Shown: one piece after another, positions 8,071 to 17,567 of the stretch
Position numbering within the stretch: position 1 is the first letter of the stretch
How the letters are laid out: the number at the start of each line of letters is the position of its first letter
Assembly: GCF_900163865.1 (NCBI RefSeq)
Contig: NZ_FUKU01000053.1
Coordinates: 1-64,000 of the forward strand
DNA from: Sphingobacterium sp. JB170
Lineage (GTDB): Bacteria > Bacteroidota > Bacteroidia > Sphingobacteriales > Sphingobacteriaceae
DNA: 64,000 bases
Direction: 5' to 3'
Notes under the pieces: model-generated
What the model saw: only the letters and a program-made list of their open reading frames with translations
The model's database searches: none
Told to the model about the DNA's origin: nothing
Translations under genes and position numbers: made by a program

Positions 8071-8706
8071 AATGGTGCGGTTTTTAGTATTAAAGCACGT
8101 AAGATTATCACGTGATTCTTGTTACTGTAAAATGCAGACTTAAAAATTATTGGCTCGCTACCTTCGACAACATTAAATATTAATAATAAGGAACAGGAAA
8201 TATCCCCGAAATTTTTTATGAATTAAAAATGAAAAGGCGACTTTAAGTTTGTAGTCAATAGCCAATGCTTCTCATATTGCAAAACAAAATTTTCACCCCA
8301 TTAAATACGCCTTTTCTAACTAAGTTACGCCGTGTGGATCTTTGTTAATGCAAGATTTTCAGGTATTGAATTAGATTCAAAAGAATTGAGCTAGACTATA
8401 GTTTTTTGTGATGTGATTTTTTATCTTTGGTTGTAGAAAGTGGTTGCGTAATGCAGCACTTCTAACAAGTGCCCGTTATGAACATGAACTTGTGCCCACG
8501 CCTCAGGAGCCTTTACCACATTTTTGATCAGTAGGTCTGACCTAAATTTGGTGAAATATCTTATTGCTTGCTATTGGCGGAATAACTGCCTCTAAACCGA
8601 AAATAAAAACAACTAGAGAATAACAATTATATTATATAAGCTGTATAAATAGATACTCCTTTGATAAAAGGATCTGTTATCTATTCAACAAATACCTACT
8701 ATACCT
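8071..8706 (+). other. intergenic region, no gene recognised
   Basis: No credible coding frame is seen on either strand. A TATCTTTG box at 8422-8429 matches the Bacteroidota -7 consensus but has no clear TTG at the right distance. A small hairpin, GCACTT/AAGTGC, lies at 8456-8472. The region is AT-rich before the start of the 8707 gene. Confidence 0.5.
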
Positions 8707-11379
8707 ATGAAAAAGACATTAAACTTAATCCTCTTCCCACTATTATTGGGTTTGACCCAAACGGCCGAAAACCCCAAATCACCAACAAGAATAACCGCAC
8801 TTTCCTATGTTGATACTGTACCAATGCTGCAAGATAGTTTGGATACCTTATCTGGCGCACCGGAAGATTTATTGATGACCTCCTTTACGGGGCCAGATCT
8901 AACACCAAGCCCGGCTTGTTTAGCGGTAGCACCGACAGGCGAAGTATATGTGGGGGTGGATATGATAGGTTCGTTAGGAAAAGATATGGGCAAGGGGTTT
9001 ATCCGACGATTTGTTGATTTGGATAATGACGGTAAAATGGATAAACATACTGATTTTGCGCGCGTAGATAATCCGCGCGGTATTTTTATCTTAGGTGATC
9101 AGGTTTTTGTCTTACATACTACTTTCGATGCGACAACAGGCGTAGCGACAGGTATGGACTTAGTTGTGTTTGAGGATAAGGATCATGATGGTATCGCCGA
9201 CGGATCCCCCAAATCGCTGGTGGTTGGATTGAGCAATGCTAAATACATCCAGGAAAGGGGAACTGACCACGCGACCAATGGCATTCGCATGGGAATCGAT
9301 GGTTGGGTTTACATTGCTGTAGGTGATTTTGGATTTCATAATGCTAAAGGCACGGATGGAAAAAAACTGTCCATGTACGGTGGTGGTATTCTACGCGTTC
9401 GCCCAGATGGGACAGAACTGGAGGTCTATACGCATGGGTTACGTAATATTTATGATGTTGCTATCGATCCTTTTATGAATATTTTTACAAGAGATAATAC
9501 CAATGACGGTGGTGGTTGGGACATCCGTTTCTCCCATCAGATTCAGTCCGGTGAGTATGGATATCCTTTATTATTCCAGAATTTTACGGAAGAAATCATT
9601 CCAGCTTTAGCGATGTTAGGTGGGGGATCGGGCACAGGTTCACTTTATATGGACGAGGACACCTGGCCTGCGAAATATAATAAGGTGCCCATGATGGCCG
9701 ACTGGGGAAGAAGTTTCCTTTACTTGCATCATGTGCATCCAGATGGACCAAGCTTTACGCAAAAAGAAGAAGAGTTTATTAAGTTACCGCAAATTACTGA
9801 TTTGGACGTGGATGGTTCGGGCAGGTTATATTTATCAGCCTGGGATGGTGCTGGTTATGCCGGTAACCCAGATAAAGGGTATGTCGTACGGGTCGTTCCT
9901 AAGGGATGGACCTACACCGCGTTCCCTGACATTAAAAAGGCATCAGTTTCTGAATTGGCTGACTTATTAAAATCGGCTAGCGCAACAACTAGGCTGTATG
10001 CTTCTCAGGAACTACTTTCCAGACCGGCTGATGAAGCAGCTGCTACTGCTTTGAGTTTGGCAAAGAACACGGATTTACCTTTAAGCACGCGTGTTGCCGC
10101 AATCTATACGTATGCACAGGTGGCAAAAGAAAAAGCGATTCCTGCCTTACTCGACCTTGTAAAAGAAGACCAACTGCGTGAATTTGCTTTGCGTGCACTT
10201 GCTGATCGTAAAGGTAGATTAGAAAAGGTTCCAGTTGATCCGTTTATTGCGGGATTAAAAGACCCATCCGTGCGTGTTCAAACAGCTTCGATAGTGGCCT
10301 TAGGCCGGCTTGGACGTGTCGAAGTTGCCAATGCTTTATTACAAACACCTGTGCCGGCTTCTTTTGTTGCCCCGCTCAAGGGTACGGAAGGACCACATGA
10401 TAAACCAAATGCGGAAATTATTCCAGCACATTTGGCTGTGCAAGCTTTAGTTCGTTTAAACGCAGTAAATGCTAGTATAGGTTTCTTAGGGACAGAAAGT
10501 CCTGATTTGGCTTTGTGGGCCTTGCGTTATATGCATGACCCAGTTGCCATTGAAGGGTTAATAAGGGCTTATGGGAAAACAAAGGATCAAAAATTGAAGG
10601 ATAAAATCTTGGTTACCTTAGCGCGTTTATATAAAAAGGAAACGGCTTACGACGCCTCATGGTGGTGGGGTACTCGTCCTGATTCTCACGGACCATACTA
10701 TAAAGCTATCGATTGGGAGTCATCGCCTGTCATAGAAAAATTCTTAACAGCACAAGCGTTAAAAGCAGGGGCAACAAAGCAACCATTTTTTGCTAGTTTG
10801 AATGATAAATTCCGTATGGAAATTGCAGCTTTCAACGTGGTAAAGAAGCAAGTGGTTGTAAAACAAACACCAGAGAAAAAAGTAGATTTGGAGAAAATTA
10901 AGAATCAAAAAGGACAGGTGGGTAAAACCTCCATAGAGGATATTTTATTAACGTTAAGCAAAATAAAAGGTAATCCGTCTCAAGGTAAGGCGCTTTTTAC
11001 TAAACAAGGCTGTGTTGCCTGCCATAGCATTAGCAAAAGTGAACCGATGAAAGGGCCATTCATGGGCCAGGTTGGAGCGATTATGAATCGTGAACAAATT
11101 GCAGAATCTATTTTGAAACCGAATGCTTCTATTTCTCAGGGCTTTGCAACGGTGCTGATTAGTACAAAAAATAAAAAGAGTTATATGGGATTTGTGACCC
11201 AAGAAACTGCAGCTAGCGTTGTATTGAGAGATATTGCTGGTTCGGTGACAACCATAAAAAAGAACAATATTGCTTCCCGAAAAGAAATGCCTAACTCGAT
11301 GATGCCAGCAGGATTAGCAAATTCCCTAACCGTGGAAGAATTTGCTTCACTTGTTGCTTTTCTGGAACGGCAAAAATAG
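8707..11379 (+). CDS. secreted beta-propeller/HEAT/cytochrome c protein (PVC-type haem-binding family)
   Basis: The 890-residue protein has a signal peptide (MKKTLNLILFPLLLGLTQT). A sugar-dehydrogenase-like beta-propeller follows at about 70-400, with motifs such as DHATNGIRMGIDGWVYIAVG and YGGGILRVRPDG and the acidic DLDNDGKMD and DKDHDGIADG, which look like calcium-binding loops. Next come HEAT-like repeats at about 405-560 and a C-terminal cytochrome c domain with CVACHS near residue 768 and a possible distal Met in MMPAGLAN. This matches large membrane or periplasmic dehydrogenase-like proteins first described in Planctomycetes and also found in Bacteroidota. The substrate is unknown; many act in sugar or alcohol oxidation. 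It is a single gene, with no operon partner closer than 600 bases. Confidence 0.82.
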   Translation: MKKTLNLILFPLLLGLTQTAENPKSPTRITALSYVDTVPMLQDSLDTLSGAPEDLLMTSFTGPDLTPSPACLAVAPTGEVYVGVDMIGSLGKDMGKGFIRRFVDLDNDGKMDKHTDFARVDNPRGIFILGDQVFVLHTTFDATTGVATGMDLVVFEDKDHDGIADGSPKSLVVGLSNAKYIQERGTDHATNGIRMGIDGWVYIAVGDFGFHNAKGTDGKKLSMYGGGILRVRPDGTELEVYTHGLRNIYDVAIDPFMNIFTRDNTNDGGGWDIRFSHQIQSGEYGYPLLFQNFTEEIIPALAMLGGGSGTGSLYMDEDTWPAKYNKVPMMADWGRSFLYLHHVHPDGPSFTQKEEEFIKLPQITDLDVDGSGRLYLSAWDGAGYAGNPDKGYVVRVVPKGWTYTAFPDIKKASVSELADLLKSASATTRLYASQELLSRPADEAAATALSLAKNTDLPLSTRVAAIYTYAQVAKEKAIPALLDLVKEDQLREFALRALADRKGRLEKVPVDPFIAGLKDPSVRVQTASIVALGRLGRVEVANALLQTPVPASFVAPLKGTEGPHDKPNAEIIPAHLAVQALVRLNAVNASIGFLGTESPDLALWALRYMHDPVAIEGLIRAYGKTKDQKLKDKILVTLARLYKKETAYDASWWWGTRPDSHGPYYKAIDWESSPVIEKFLTAQALKAGATKQPFFASLNDKFRMEIAAFNVVKKQVVVKQTPEKKVDLEKIKNQKGQVGKTSIEDILLTLSKIKGNPSQGKALFTKQGCVACHSISKSEPMKGPFMGQVGAIMNREQIAESILKPNASISQGFATVLISTKNKKSYMGFVTQETAASVVLRDIAGSVTTIKKNNIASRKEMPNSMMPAGLANSLTVEEFASLVAFLERQK

Positions 11380-12082
11380 TTTGGATGTCGCGGGGTCGTG
11401 TCAAAAATAAAGTGGTACGATCCCTTTTTTATGTTCTTTTCTAGTAATCTATTTTTTCAATTGGCAAGGTTGTTATTATTTTTTTTAATAAAACTTAGTG
11501 TTTAAAAAACGTACAGCTCGATAAACACCGAGAAATATAAGGCACATGAGCCCTGCTTTCCAGGGATGAGATAAGAAAAAACCATTGCTGGTTCAAAACC
11601 CGGGATACGTCGAGTAACCGGTTTATAATATTATTGTTAAAAGGGCGGGATTTCCTTCATTGGGAATCAAGTTTGCTTTTGAACACAAATCCGATCGATC
11701 ACTTTACCTTTTACGATAAATTTTCCGTGATCAGGATTACCAACCCTAACGAGTTTGGGCATCTTGTTAAGTAGTAAATCTGATGATTGCCTTATTAGAT
11801 TCAATAGTCACCGGACTTTCGCTTTTAGCGACGGCTTTTCGCTTCATTCTTCTATGCGACACGGCAAGTCCTGTCCGCATCTCCAACGAACAGTACGTCC
11901 GTAGTCTTTGTAATACACAATCTGATCGCTATATAGCGCTGAATGTTTTCCTTTTCTCCACCCCAGCCAATTGCGCATTCCTAGTTCTACCTTGCGAATG
12001 AATTCTGATATATGCTGTCATAATTGTTTTGTCGCTATCCAAGATCATAAGACTTATCAAAGAGAAATAACGAAAAAAAATC
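11380..12082. other. intergenic region with decayed minus-strand frames
   Basis: No intact gene is seen. A minus-strand stretch at about 11850-12000 can be read as an open frame (VELGMRNWLGWRKGKHSAL, then YSDQIVYYKDYGRTVRW) that looks protein-like and ends in a stop; it may be a gene remnant, but I do not recognise it. A plus-strand frame at 11783-12001 overlaps it and shows no family features. The sequence becomes very AT-rich before the promoter at 12083. Confidence 0.4.
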
Positions 12083-12112
12083 TTGCATAAAAATATTTTC
12101 GTTCTATATTTG
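12083..12112 (+). promoter_or_regulatory. Bacteroidota-type promoter of the TonB receptor gene
   Basis: TTG at 12083-12085 is followed after 19 bases by TATATTTG at 12105-12112, matching the TTG-N19-TAnnTTTG consensus. Downstream, ATTTATAATAAGTCTAATT (about 12118-12136) resembles AT-rich iron-regulator sites, but I cannot confirm that. The promoter leaves a leader of about 260 bases before the ATG at 12379. Confidence 0.65.
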
Positions 12113-12378
12113 CAGTTATTTATAATAAGTCTAATTAAACTTTAGAAAGATAAAATCAACACGCATTTGTAATAGATGATTTTTAATAGCTAGAAATTAA
12201 CAAGTTTTATAACGTAAAATTTTATGAAAGATAGTAACCTAATAGCTCACCTTACAGTACCATAAGTTTTAATTCTTCACCCTCATCAAAGAACCATTTT
12301 GGTCAGTTTAATCTGCATTGATAGTCTACAACAAGAAATGCTACTGACAAACCCAATTAAAATTTATAGTTCAAAAAA

Positions 12379-14784
12379 ATGAAAAGTATTATATTATCCT
12401 GCATGATTATTTTAGCATTATGCAGTTATAGCTACTCACAAACGGGTATCATTAAAGGCAGAGTACTCACCGAAAAGGGGAACCCTGCAAAAAATGTAGT
12501 CATCAATCTTAATGGTATTCAGGAGTTGGAGGTTGACTCGAGCGGATATTATGAGTTTACCAAATTACCCGCTAACACCTATGAGATAAAGGCAAAACAT
12601 GTCAGTTTCGCTTCTCAGGTTATCACTGTCGATCTTAAGAATTCCGAGGTAAAAACACTTGATTTTGCCTTGAAGCAAAGCGAAAATACGTTGAAGGAAG
12701 TATTAGTAAGCGGTTATAAAGGAGCGGTCGAGCAACAGCCCTCCAGCAGCCTCCGTGTTCAAACGCCTTTAATTGAGCTGGCCCAGAACGTTCAAGTTAT
12801 TAATTCAGAAACAATGAATAAACAACAATCCTTTAATCTGGCGGATGGATTGTATAAAAATGTAAGTGGAATTGGCCGTCAGACACACTGGAATGATCTA
12901 TACGTAAATATCAGCATGCGAGGCTCACAAATACAGGCGTTTCGAAATGGAATGAACATCGTTGCGTCCTATTGGGGCCCTTTATCGGAAGATATGGCCA
13001 CTGTAGAGCGTGTAGAATTCGTTAAAGGGCCCGCGGGTTTTATGATGTCCAGCGGAGATCCAGCGGGAATATATAATGTGGTTACTAAGAAGCCCACCGG
13101 CGAACAGAAAGGAGAGATAACCTTCTCTCTAGGTAGTTTTGATATGTACCGAACGACTTTGGACTTAGATGGAAGACTCTCCTCGAATGGCAAATTGCTA
13201 TACCGCTTAAATGTTGCAGGAAGCTCCAGCGCATCCTTTAGACCGAACGAAGACTCTAAAAGACTCACCGTAGCGCCGGTGATCTCCTATCAATTAGGCG
13301 AAAACACAAAAGCTACTTTCGAATACACTTATCAAAAAGCTAGAATGACAGACATCGGTTCGGCCTATCTATTTTCTCCATTTGGATTTAAGTCTTTACC
13401 GAGGGATTTTACATTTTCCGCGGTCGGATTAGAGCCGCTAAACATTGATGAACACAACACTTTTTTAACAATAGAACATGATTTTTCGAGTAATTGGAAA
13501 CTAACAGCCCAAGGTTCTTACTTTAACTACAATCAGACCGGCGCCAGTAGCTGGCCCCTGGACGTCTTCCCAGAAGGGAAGATGTTGCGAAAAACCGATA
13601 TTTGGGATGCGCAGAGCGAGATGCAATTAGGGCAATTGTTCTTGAATGGTAATTTTAATACCGGTAAGGTAAAACATAAAATATTAGCGGGTATTGATTT
13701 AGGTAAAAAGGAATATTTTGCAGATTGGAACACCGGATTAGTATTGGACACCTTAAATGGTGGTGAATTTGATCCCCAAAATCCAAGTTATTCCTTTGAC
13801 ACGAACCGTCCAGATACATTAACATTCGATAGGTCACTACCGCTGAAAACAAGAGCATTTGTCGGTGGCGGATTGATGAATAGCTCCTATTCATCAGTTT
13901 ATGTACAAGATGAATTAGGATTTTTTGATAATAGCCTGCGTTTAACATTAGCAGCTCGATATACTTCGATGTCGGTAGGTACATGGGGAGATGCACCAAT
14001 TACCAGTAAAAAGGTAACGCCACGATTGGGGGTTTCCTATTCGATAGATAAAAATACGTCCGTATACGGTCTTTACGATCAAGCTTTTCTTCCCCAAAGA
14101 CAGGGAAATCTGCACGACGGAAGTGAAATCAAGCCGATAACGGGTGACAATATTGAATTCGGTGCCAAAAGGAACTGGGCTGGAGGAAGATGGAATACAA
14201 CGTTGTCAGCTTACCGAATCATCAAAAATCATGAACTAACCTCTTATGGTCCTAGGCCCGAGGATGTAATAGAAATTGGACAAAAAAGAGTTCAAGGAAT
14301 CGAGTTTGATATTAAAGGAGAACTATATAAAGGCATTAATTTAATTGCCAATTACGCCTATACGGATGCTATTATTTCTAAGGTAAACCAAGGCGTTAAT
14401 ACCGACGAACAGTTAAATTTCTTTGAAGGTCAGCGATTAACTGGTTCCGACAAGCATATTGTCAATGTTTGGTTGGATTACGAGATACAAAATGGGGCCG
14501 TAAAAGGACTAGGAATTATGGCCGGAATGAATAGTAACGTAGACCGAGGAACCGGTAGTTATTCGATAGATTTGCCAGAAACAAACATCGAAGATTATTT
14601 ACGCTTTGACGCTGGATTAAGTTATCATAAAGACAAGTGGTATACAAACCTGAACGTACAAAACCTCTTCGATAAATACCTGGTCGAGGGTGGGGGAGTC
14701 AGCAGTTTCTCCTCGGGTTCGGTTTACTCTTGGCAAGCGGGAGCGCCTCGCAATTTCAGAATGACAGTAGGATATAAATTCTAA
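12379..14784 (+). CDS. TonB-dependent siderophore-type receptor
   Basis: The 801-residue outer-membrane protein has a signal peptide ending YSYSQ and a carboxypeptidase-regulatory-like domain at about 24-105 (GIIKGRVLTEKGNPAKNVV). A plug at about 110-235 contains NVQVINSETMNKQQ, NISMRGSQIQAFRNGM and VERVEFVKGPAGFMMSSGDP with GIYNVVTKKPTG, which is typical of FhuA/FpvA-type siderophore receptors. A 22-strand barrel follows and ends FRMTVGYKF with the terminal aromatic residue. No SusD partner follows, so this is not a PUL transporter. It would import an iron (or other metal) chelate using TonB energy. Pieces of its 3' end are duplicated at 29690-29822. Confidence 0.9.
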   Translation: MKSIILSCMIILALCSYSYSQTGIIKGRVLTEKGNPAKNVVINLNGIQELEVDSSGYYEFTKLPANTYEIKAKHVSFASQVITVDLKNSEVKTLDFALKQSENTLKEVLVSGYKGAVEQQPSSSLRVQTPLIELAQNVQVINSETMNKQQSFNLADGLYKNVSGIGRQTHWNDLYVNISMRGSQIQAFRNGMNIVASYWGPLSEDMATVERVEFVKGPAGFMMSSGDPAGIYNVVTKKPTGEQKGEITFSLGSFDMYRTTLDLDGRLSSNGKLLYRLNVAGSSSASFRPNEDSKRLTVAPVISYQLGENTKATFEYTYQKARMTDIGSAYLFSPFGFKSLPRDFTFSAVGLEPLNIDEHNTFLTIEHDFSSNWKLTAQGSYFNYNQTGASSWPLDVFPEGKMLRKTDIWDAQSEMQLGQLFLNGNFNTGKVKHKILAGIDLGKKEYFADWNTGLVLDTLNGGEFDPQNPSYSFDTNRPDTLTFDRSLPLKTRAFVGGGLMNSSYSSVYVQDELGFFDNSLRLTLAARYTSMSVGTWGDAPITSKKVTPRLGVSYSIDKNTSVYGLYDQAFLPQRQGNLHDGSEIKPITGDNIEFGAKRNWAGGRWNTTLSAYRIIKNHELTSYGPRPEDVIEIGQKRVQGIEFDIKGELYKGINLIANYAYTDAIISKVNQGVNTDEQLNFFEGQRLTGSDKHIVNVWLDYEIQNGAVKGLGIMAGMNSNVDRGTGSYSIDLPETNIEDYLRFDAGLSYHKDKWYTNLNVQNLFDKYLVEGGGVSSFSSGSVYSWQAGAPRNFRMTVGYKF

Positions 14785-15168
14785 AAATTTCGCCGTTTAA
14801 CACGAACAATGGTCTTTTTCTCTGTATTGTTTAACGAGAATATCGCTGACAATACAGAGAAATTGAGATAAGGTGAAAGTAAGTAGTCGAGTTCTCCGTA
14901 CGGCACTTTCGTTACAAAATCTAACAACTTGCAAAGTTCATTCCCCCTCTTTTATGTAGCAGGCAAGTAGATGATATAAATCCTGAACGTCATCTTTTAG
15001 GCTAGTATTCCTCCCAAAAATGCAACAATCTCTTCCAAATGAAACTAGTCCTCGTATAGCCCAGGGTTTGGGGAGGGGATAACATGATCGGAGGAAAACT
15101 ACACTCATCCTGATGGTTAATTAACATCGAGCAAGAAAATCCTGTCTGATCTAATCAATAAAAAATAA
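14785..15168. other. intergenic region between TonB receptor and sugar kinase
   Basis: It holds the long hairpin at 14817-14862 (listed separately). No credible gene is seen in the rest. Confidence 0.5.
14817..14862 (+). terminator. 14-bp perfect hairpin after the TonB receptor gene
   Basis: TTTCTCTGTATTGT (14817-14830) pairs perfectly with ACAATACAGAGAAA (14849-14862) across an 18-base loop, 33 bases after the stop codon. There is no strong T-run after it, so it may be a weak terminator or a protective 3' stem. Confidence 0.55.
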
Positions 15169-15198
15169 TTTGATATTTAAATATTAGCGCTATATTTG
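15169..15198 (+). promoter_or_regulatory. promoter of the sugar kinase-transporter operon
   Basis: TTTG at 15169-15172, then 18 bases, then TATATTTG at 15191-15198 fits the Bacteroidota promoter consensus. Transcription should start about 7 bases further on, at the palindrome at 15206-15221. Confidence 0.75.
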
Positions 15199-15205
15199 TT
15201 TATTA

Positions 15206-15221
15206 GCAAAACCGGTTTTGC
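15206..15221 (+). promoter_or_regulatory. LacI-type operator palindrome, copy 1
   Basis: GCAAAACCGGTTTTGC is a perfect 16-bp palindrome with the central CpG usual for LacI/GalR-family operators. It overlaps the expected transcription start, a repressing position. Its core AAAACCGGTTTT recurs at 17484-17495 in the GH130 promoter and at 35470-35481. No LacI-family gene is present in the window. Confidence 0.8.
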
Positions 15222-15251
15222 AACCTGTTACTGGCTACCAATTTTAGAGTT

Positions 15252-16109
15252 ATGTTTATGCACAATATTGTTTTATGTGTTGATTTGGGTGGCACCCATT
15301 GTTCTAGTGCGCTCATTGATAAAGGTTCCGATTGCGTAATTGAAACCACCTACTTCCGTGGTCATGTCGATAGCAACGATACTCGGTCCAAAATCCTTAA
15401 GCAAATCCAACAAATCATTGATAAGACGTTAATGAGTTCAAAGGAAGTGCCTACCGAAATGAAAGTATCTTGTCCTGGTCCGTTTGATTATCAAAATGGA
15501 ATTCCCCTTATGGATAAGATGAACAAATACCAGGATCTCTTGAACTTTAATCTGAAAGAATATTTTTCCGAAATTACCAATATAAAGCCGTCCTGGATAC
15601 AATTTAATAACGATGCTACAGCCTTCCTATTGGGGGAAGTATTTTGTCGCGGTATACAACGGGGACGTGTTGTTGGACTTACCTTAGGAACAGGACTCGG
15701 ATCTTCATTGTTCGATAATGGGGAGATAGAAGATCTCAATTTCGGTTCTGCTGCCTATGTTAATGGTATTGTAGAAGACGTGATCTCTACCCGAGGAATT
15801 CTTAAACATTTGCAGGACCGTTTTGGCTCCGTGCCGGTGCAAAATATTAAAGATCTAGTGGAAAGTGAGAGTCTGAATGATGAAAGAACCGAGGCATTTG
15901 ACTATCTGGCGCGAAATCTCAGTACTTTTATTAGGCAGTACGTTGCTCCTCTTGCTCCTGATCTCATCGTTATCGGGGGAAGTATTGCTAAAGCACATAC
16001 TTATTTTTTTGATTCTTTGAACCTACCTGCAGACCTAAAAATAGAGCGCGCATCATCTGACGAGCGTAATTTATTTTTAGGATTAACAAGTGAAACTTAT
16101 AGTATATGA
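15252..16109 (+). CDS. ROK family sugar kinase
   Basis: The 285-residue cytosolic protein has the N-terminal phosphate-binding motif VLCVDLGGTHCSSALIDKG, a middle segment WIQFNNDATAFLLGE with the presumed catalytic Asp, then LTLGTGLGSSLF and IVIGGSIAKA. The classic ROK zinc motif (CxCGxxGCxE) is absent, which is seen in some members. It would phosphorylate a hexose such as glucose, mannose or fructose at the expense of ATP. The stop overlaps the start of the sugar porter by four bases (ATGA), so the two are translated together. The operator upstream links it to the GH130/SusCD genes, suggesting that it acts on the sugar released by that locus. An alternative start is the ATG at 15258. Confidence 0.85.
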   Translation: MFMHNIVLCVDLGGTHCSSALIDKGSDCVIETTYFRGHVDSNDTRSKILKQIQQIIDKTLMSSKEVPTEMKVSCPGPFDYQNGIPLMDKMNKYQDLLNFNLKEYFSEITNIKPSWIQFNNDATAFLLGEVFCRGIQRGRVVGLTLGTGLGSSLFDNGEIEDLNFGSAAYVNGIVEDVISTRGILKHLQDRFGSVPVQNIKDLVESESLNDERTEAFDYLARNLSTFIRQYVAPLAPDLIVIGGSIAKAHTYFFDSLNLPADLKIERASSDERNLFLGLTSETYSI

Positions 16110-17389
16110 AACCAGTTTGGAAATTCACACTCATAGCGTCGTTAGGTGGCTTCTTATTCGGATTTGAGACCGCCGTTATATCAGGTGCTGAACAAATCAT
16201 ACAAAAGTTATGGCATCTGGATTCCGTACGGCACGGTCTCACTGTTTCTATATCACTTATAGGTACTATTATTGGAGCAATATTAGCCGGCCGGATCGCA
16301 GATAAATACGGACGCAAACGTGTTTTATATTTTGTCGCTATTCTTTACTTGTTCTCCGCACTGGGGTGCGCAGTCGCCTCTGTTTGGGAGCTGTTTTTAT
16401 TGTTCCGTTTACTCGGTGGCCTAGCTGTTGGGATCAGCTCCGTTGTTGGACCGGTATATACTTCAGAAATCGCACCGGCAAAAGATAGAGGAAAGCTTAC
16501 CGGAACATTTCAGATCATGATAGTCACCGGGATATTTACAGCTTATTTGACCAACTTTCTTTTTATGGATGTCCAGACAGGTGCTTGGCGTTATATGTTG
16601 GGTATCATGGCAATCCCAGCTTTATTATTTGTCCTGTTACTTAAGCTCATTCCAGAAAGCCCTCGTTGGTTCCTTCAACGTGGACAGGTTGAGAAAGCCC
16701 GTGCAAGTTACAATCGTCTTCAGGAGCCTTTTTCAATCGAAGAAGGTCAGCATACAACACGCGCCAAGACGATCAATCTGTTTCAAATAAAATATATTAA
16801 GCCAATTATTTTTGCCGTGCTTCTGGCCTTTTTTAATCAGATGACAGGAATCAATGCTATTCTATACTACGCACCTCGGATATTTGAAATGGCCGGTTTT
16901 AGTGCCGAACTATCGTATCTTCAGCCAATTTTTATCGGAGGAACGAATCTATTGTTCACCCTGGTTGGGATGACTATAATTGATCGGTTCGGACGAAAAA
17001 AATTGCTTTTAAGTGGAGCTGTTGGCATGTTCGTTTTTCTCTTACTTGCCGCTTTTGGTCTGAACGGTGTAAATGCTGAATTTCTTCTTTACTATATACT
17101 CGGTTTTATAGCATCTTTTGCATTATCGCAGGGAGCAGTTATTTGGGTCTTCCTGGCCGAAATATTCCCTAATGAGGTGCGTGCGCAGGGATCCTCGCTA
17201 GGGAGTACGACACACTGGGTGTTTGCGGCGATTATATCATGGGTATTTCCTGTCATTGTTGAAGGGAGCTCCCAAGGGGGATATTATGTTTTTCTCTTTT
17301 ACGCTGTTATGGTAGTTGCTTCATTCATCTTCATTCGTTTTATGCCAGAAACAAAAGGGAAATCATTGGAAGAGATCACCCAACAGTAA
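16106..17389 (+). CDS. MFS sugar porter (sugar:H+ symporter family)
   Basis: The 427-residue membrane protein has 12 hydrophobic segments and the sugar porter signatures: GFLFGFETAVISGAEQ in TM1, GRIADKYGRKRVL between TM2 and TM3, IPESPRWFLQRGQVEKA after TM6, FFNQMTGINAILYYAPRIF in TM7, DRFGRKKLLL, and MPETKGKSLEEI at the C-terminus. It is of the XylE/GalP type in the inner membrane. The ATG overlaps the kinase stop (ATGA), so uptake and phosphorylation are coupled. Monosaccharide from the periplasmic GH130 step is the likely cargo (inference from context). Confidence 0.93.
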   Translation: MKPVWKFTLIASLGGFLFGFETAVISGAEQIIQKLWHLDSVRHGLTVSISLIGTIIGAILAGRIADKYGRKRVLYFVAILYLFSALGCAVASVWELFLLFRLLGGLAVGISSVVGPVYTSEIAPAKDRGKLTGTFQIMIVTGIFTAYLTNFLFMDVQTGAWRYMLGIMAIPALLFVLLLKLIPESPRWFLQRGQVEKARASYNRLQEPFSIEEGQHTTRAKTINLFQIKYIKPIIFAVLLAFFNQMTGINAILYYAPRIFEMAGFSAELSYLQPIFIGGTNLLFTLVGMTIIDRFGRKKLLLSGAVGMFVFLLLAAFGLNGVNAEFLLYYILGFIASFALSQGAVIWVFLAEIFPNEVRAQGSSLGSTTHWVFAAIISWVFPVIVEGSSQGGYYVFLFYAVMVVASFIFIRFMPETKGKSLEEITQQ

Positions 17390-17447
17390 TATATTTTTTG
17401 TTTGAATACCAGTAATATTAAATAATTATTAAATCTAGAATCCCTTG

Positions 17448-17477
17448 TTGTTATAATTAATTAGGTTCTTAGCTTTG
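17448..17477 (+). promoter_or_regulatory. promoter of the GH130-SusCD operon
   Basis: TTG (17448-17450), 19 bases, TAGCTTTG (17470-17477) matches the consensus TTG-N19-TAnnTTTG. The operator palindrome starts five bases downstream. Confidence 0.75.
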
Positions 17478-17481
17478 CATT

Positions 17482-17497
17482 GAAAAACCGGTTTTGC
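17482..17497 (+). promoter_or_regulatory. LacI-type operator palindrome, copy 2
   Basis: GAAAAACCGGTTTTGC differs from copy 1 by one base and keeps the 12-bp perfect core AAAACCGGTTTT. It lies at the expected transcription start, the same geometry as at 15206, so one repressor should control both operons. Confidence 0.8.
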
Positions 17498-17567
17498 AGG
17501 GTGCTTACTTTTAATTTTTGACATACTATAGGGCAACAAAACATCAGAAAAAAGTAATAGAAATAAT

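Noticed and set aside
11783..12001. 72-codon plus-strand gene
   Set aside because: No ribosome site, odd composition, and no family features.
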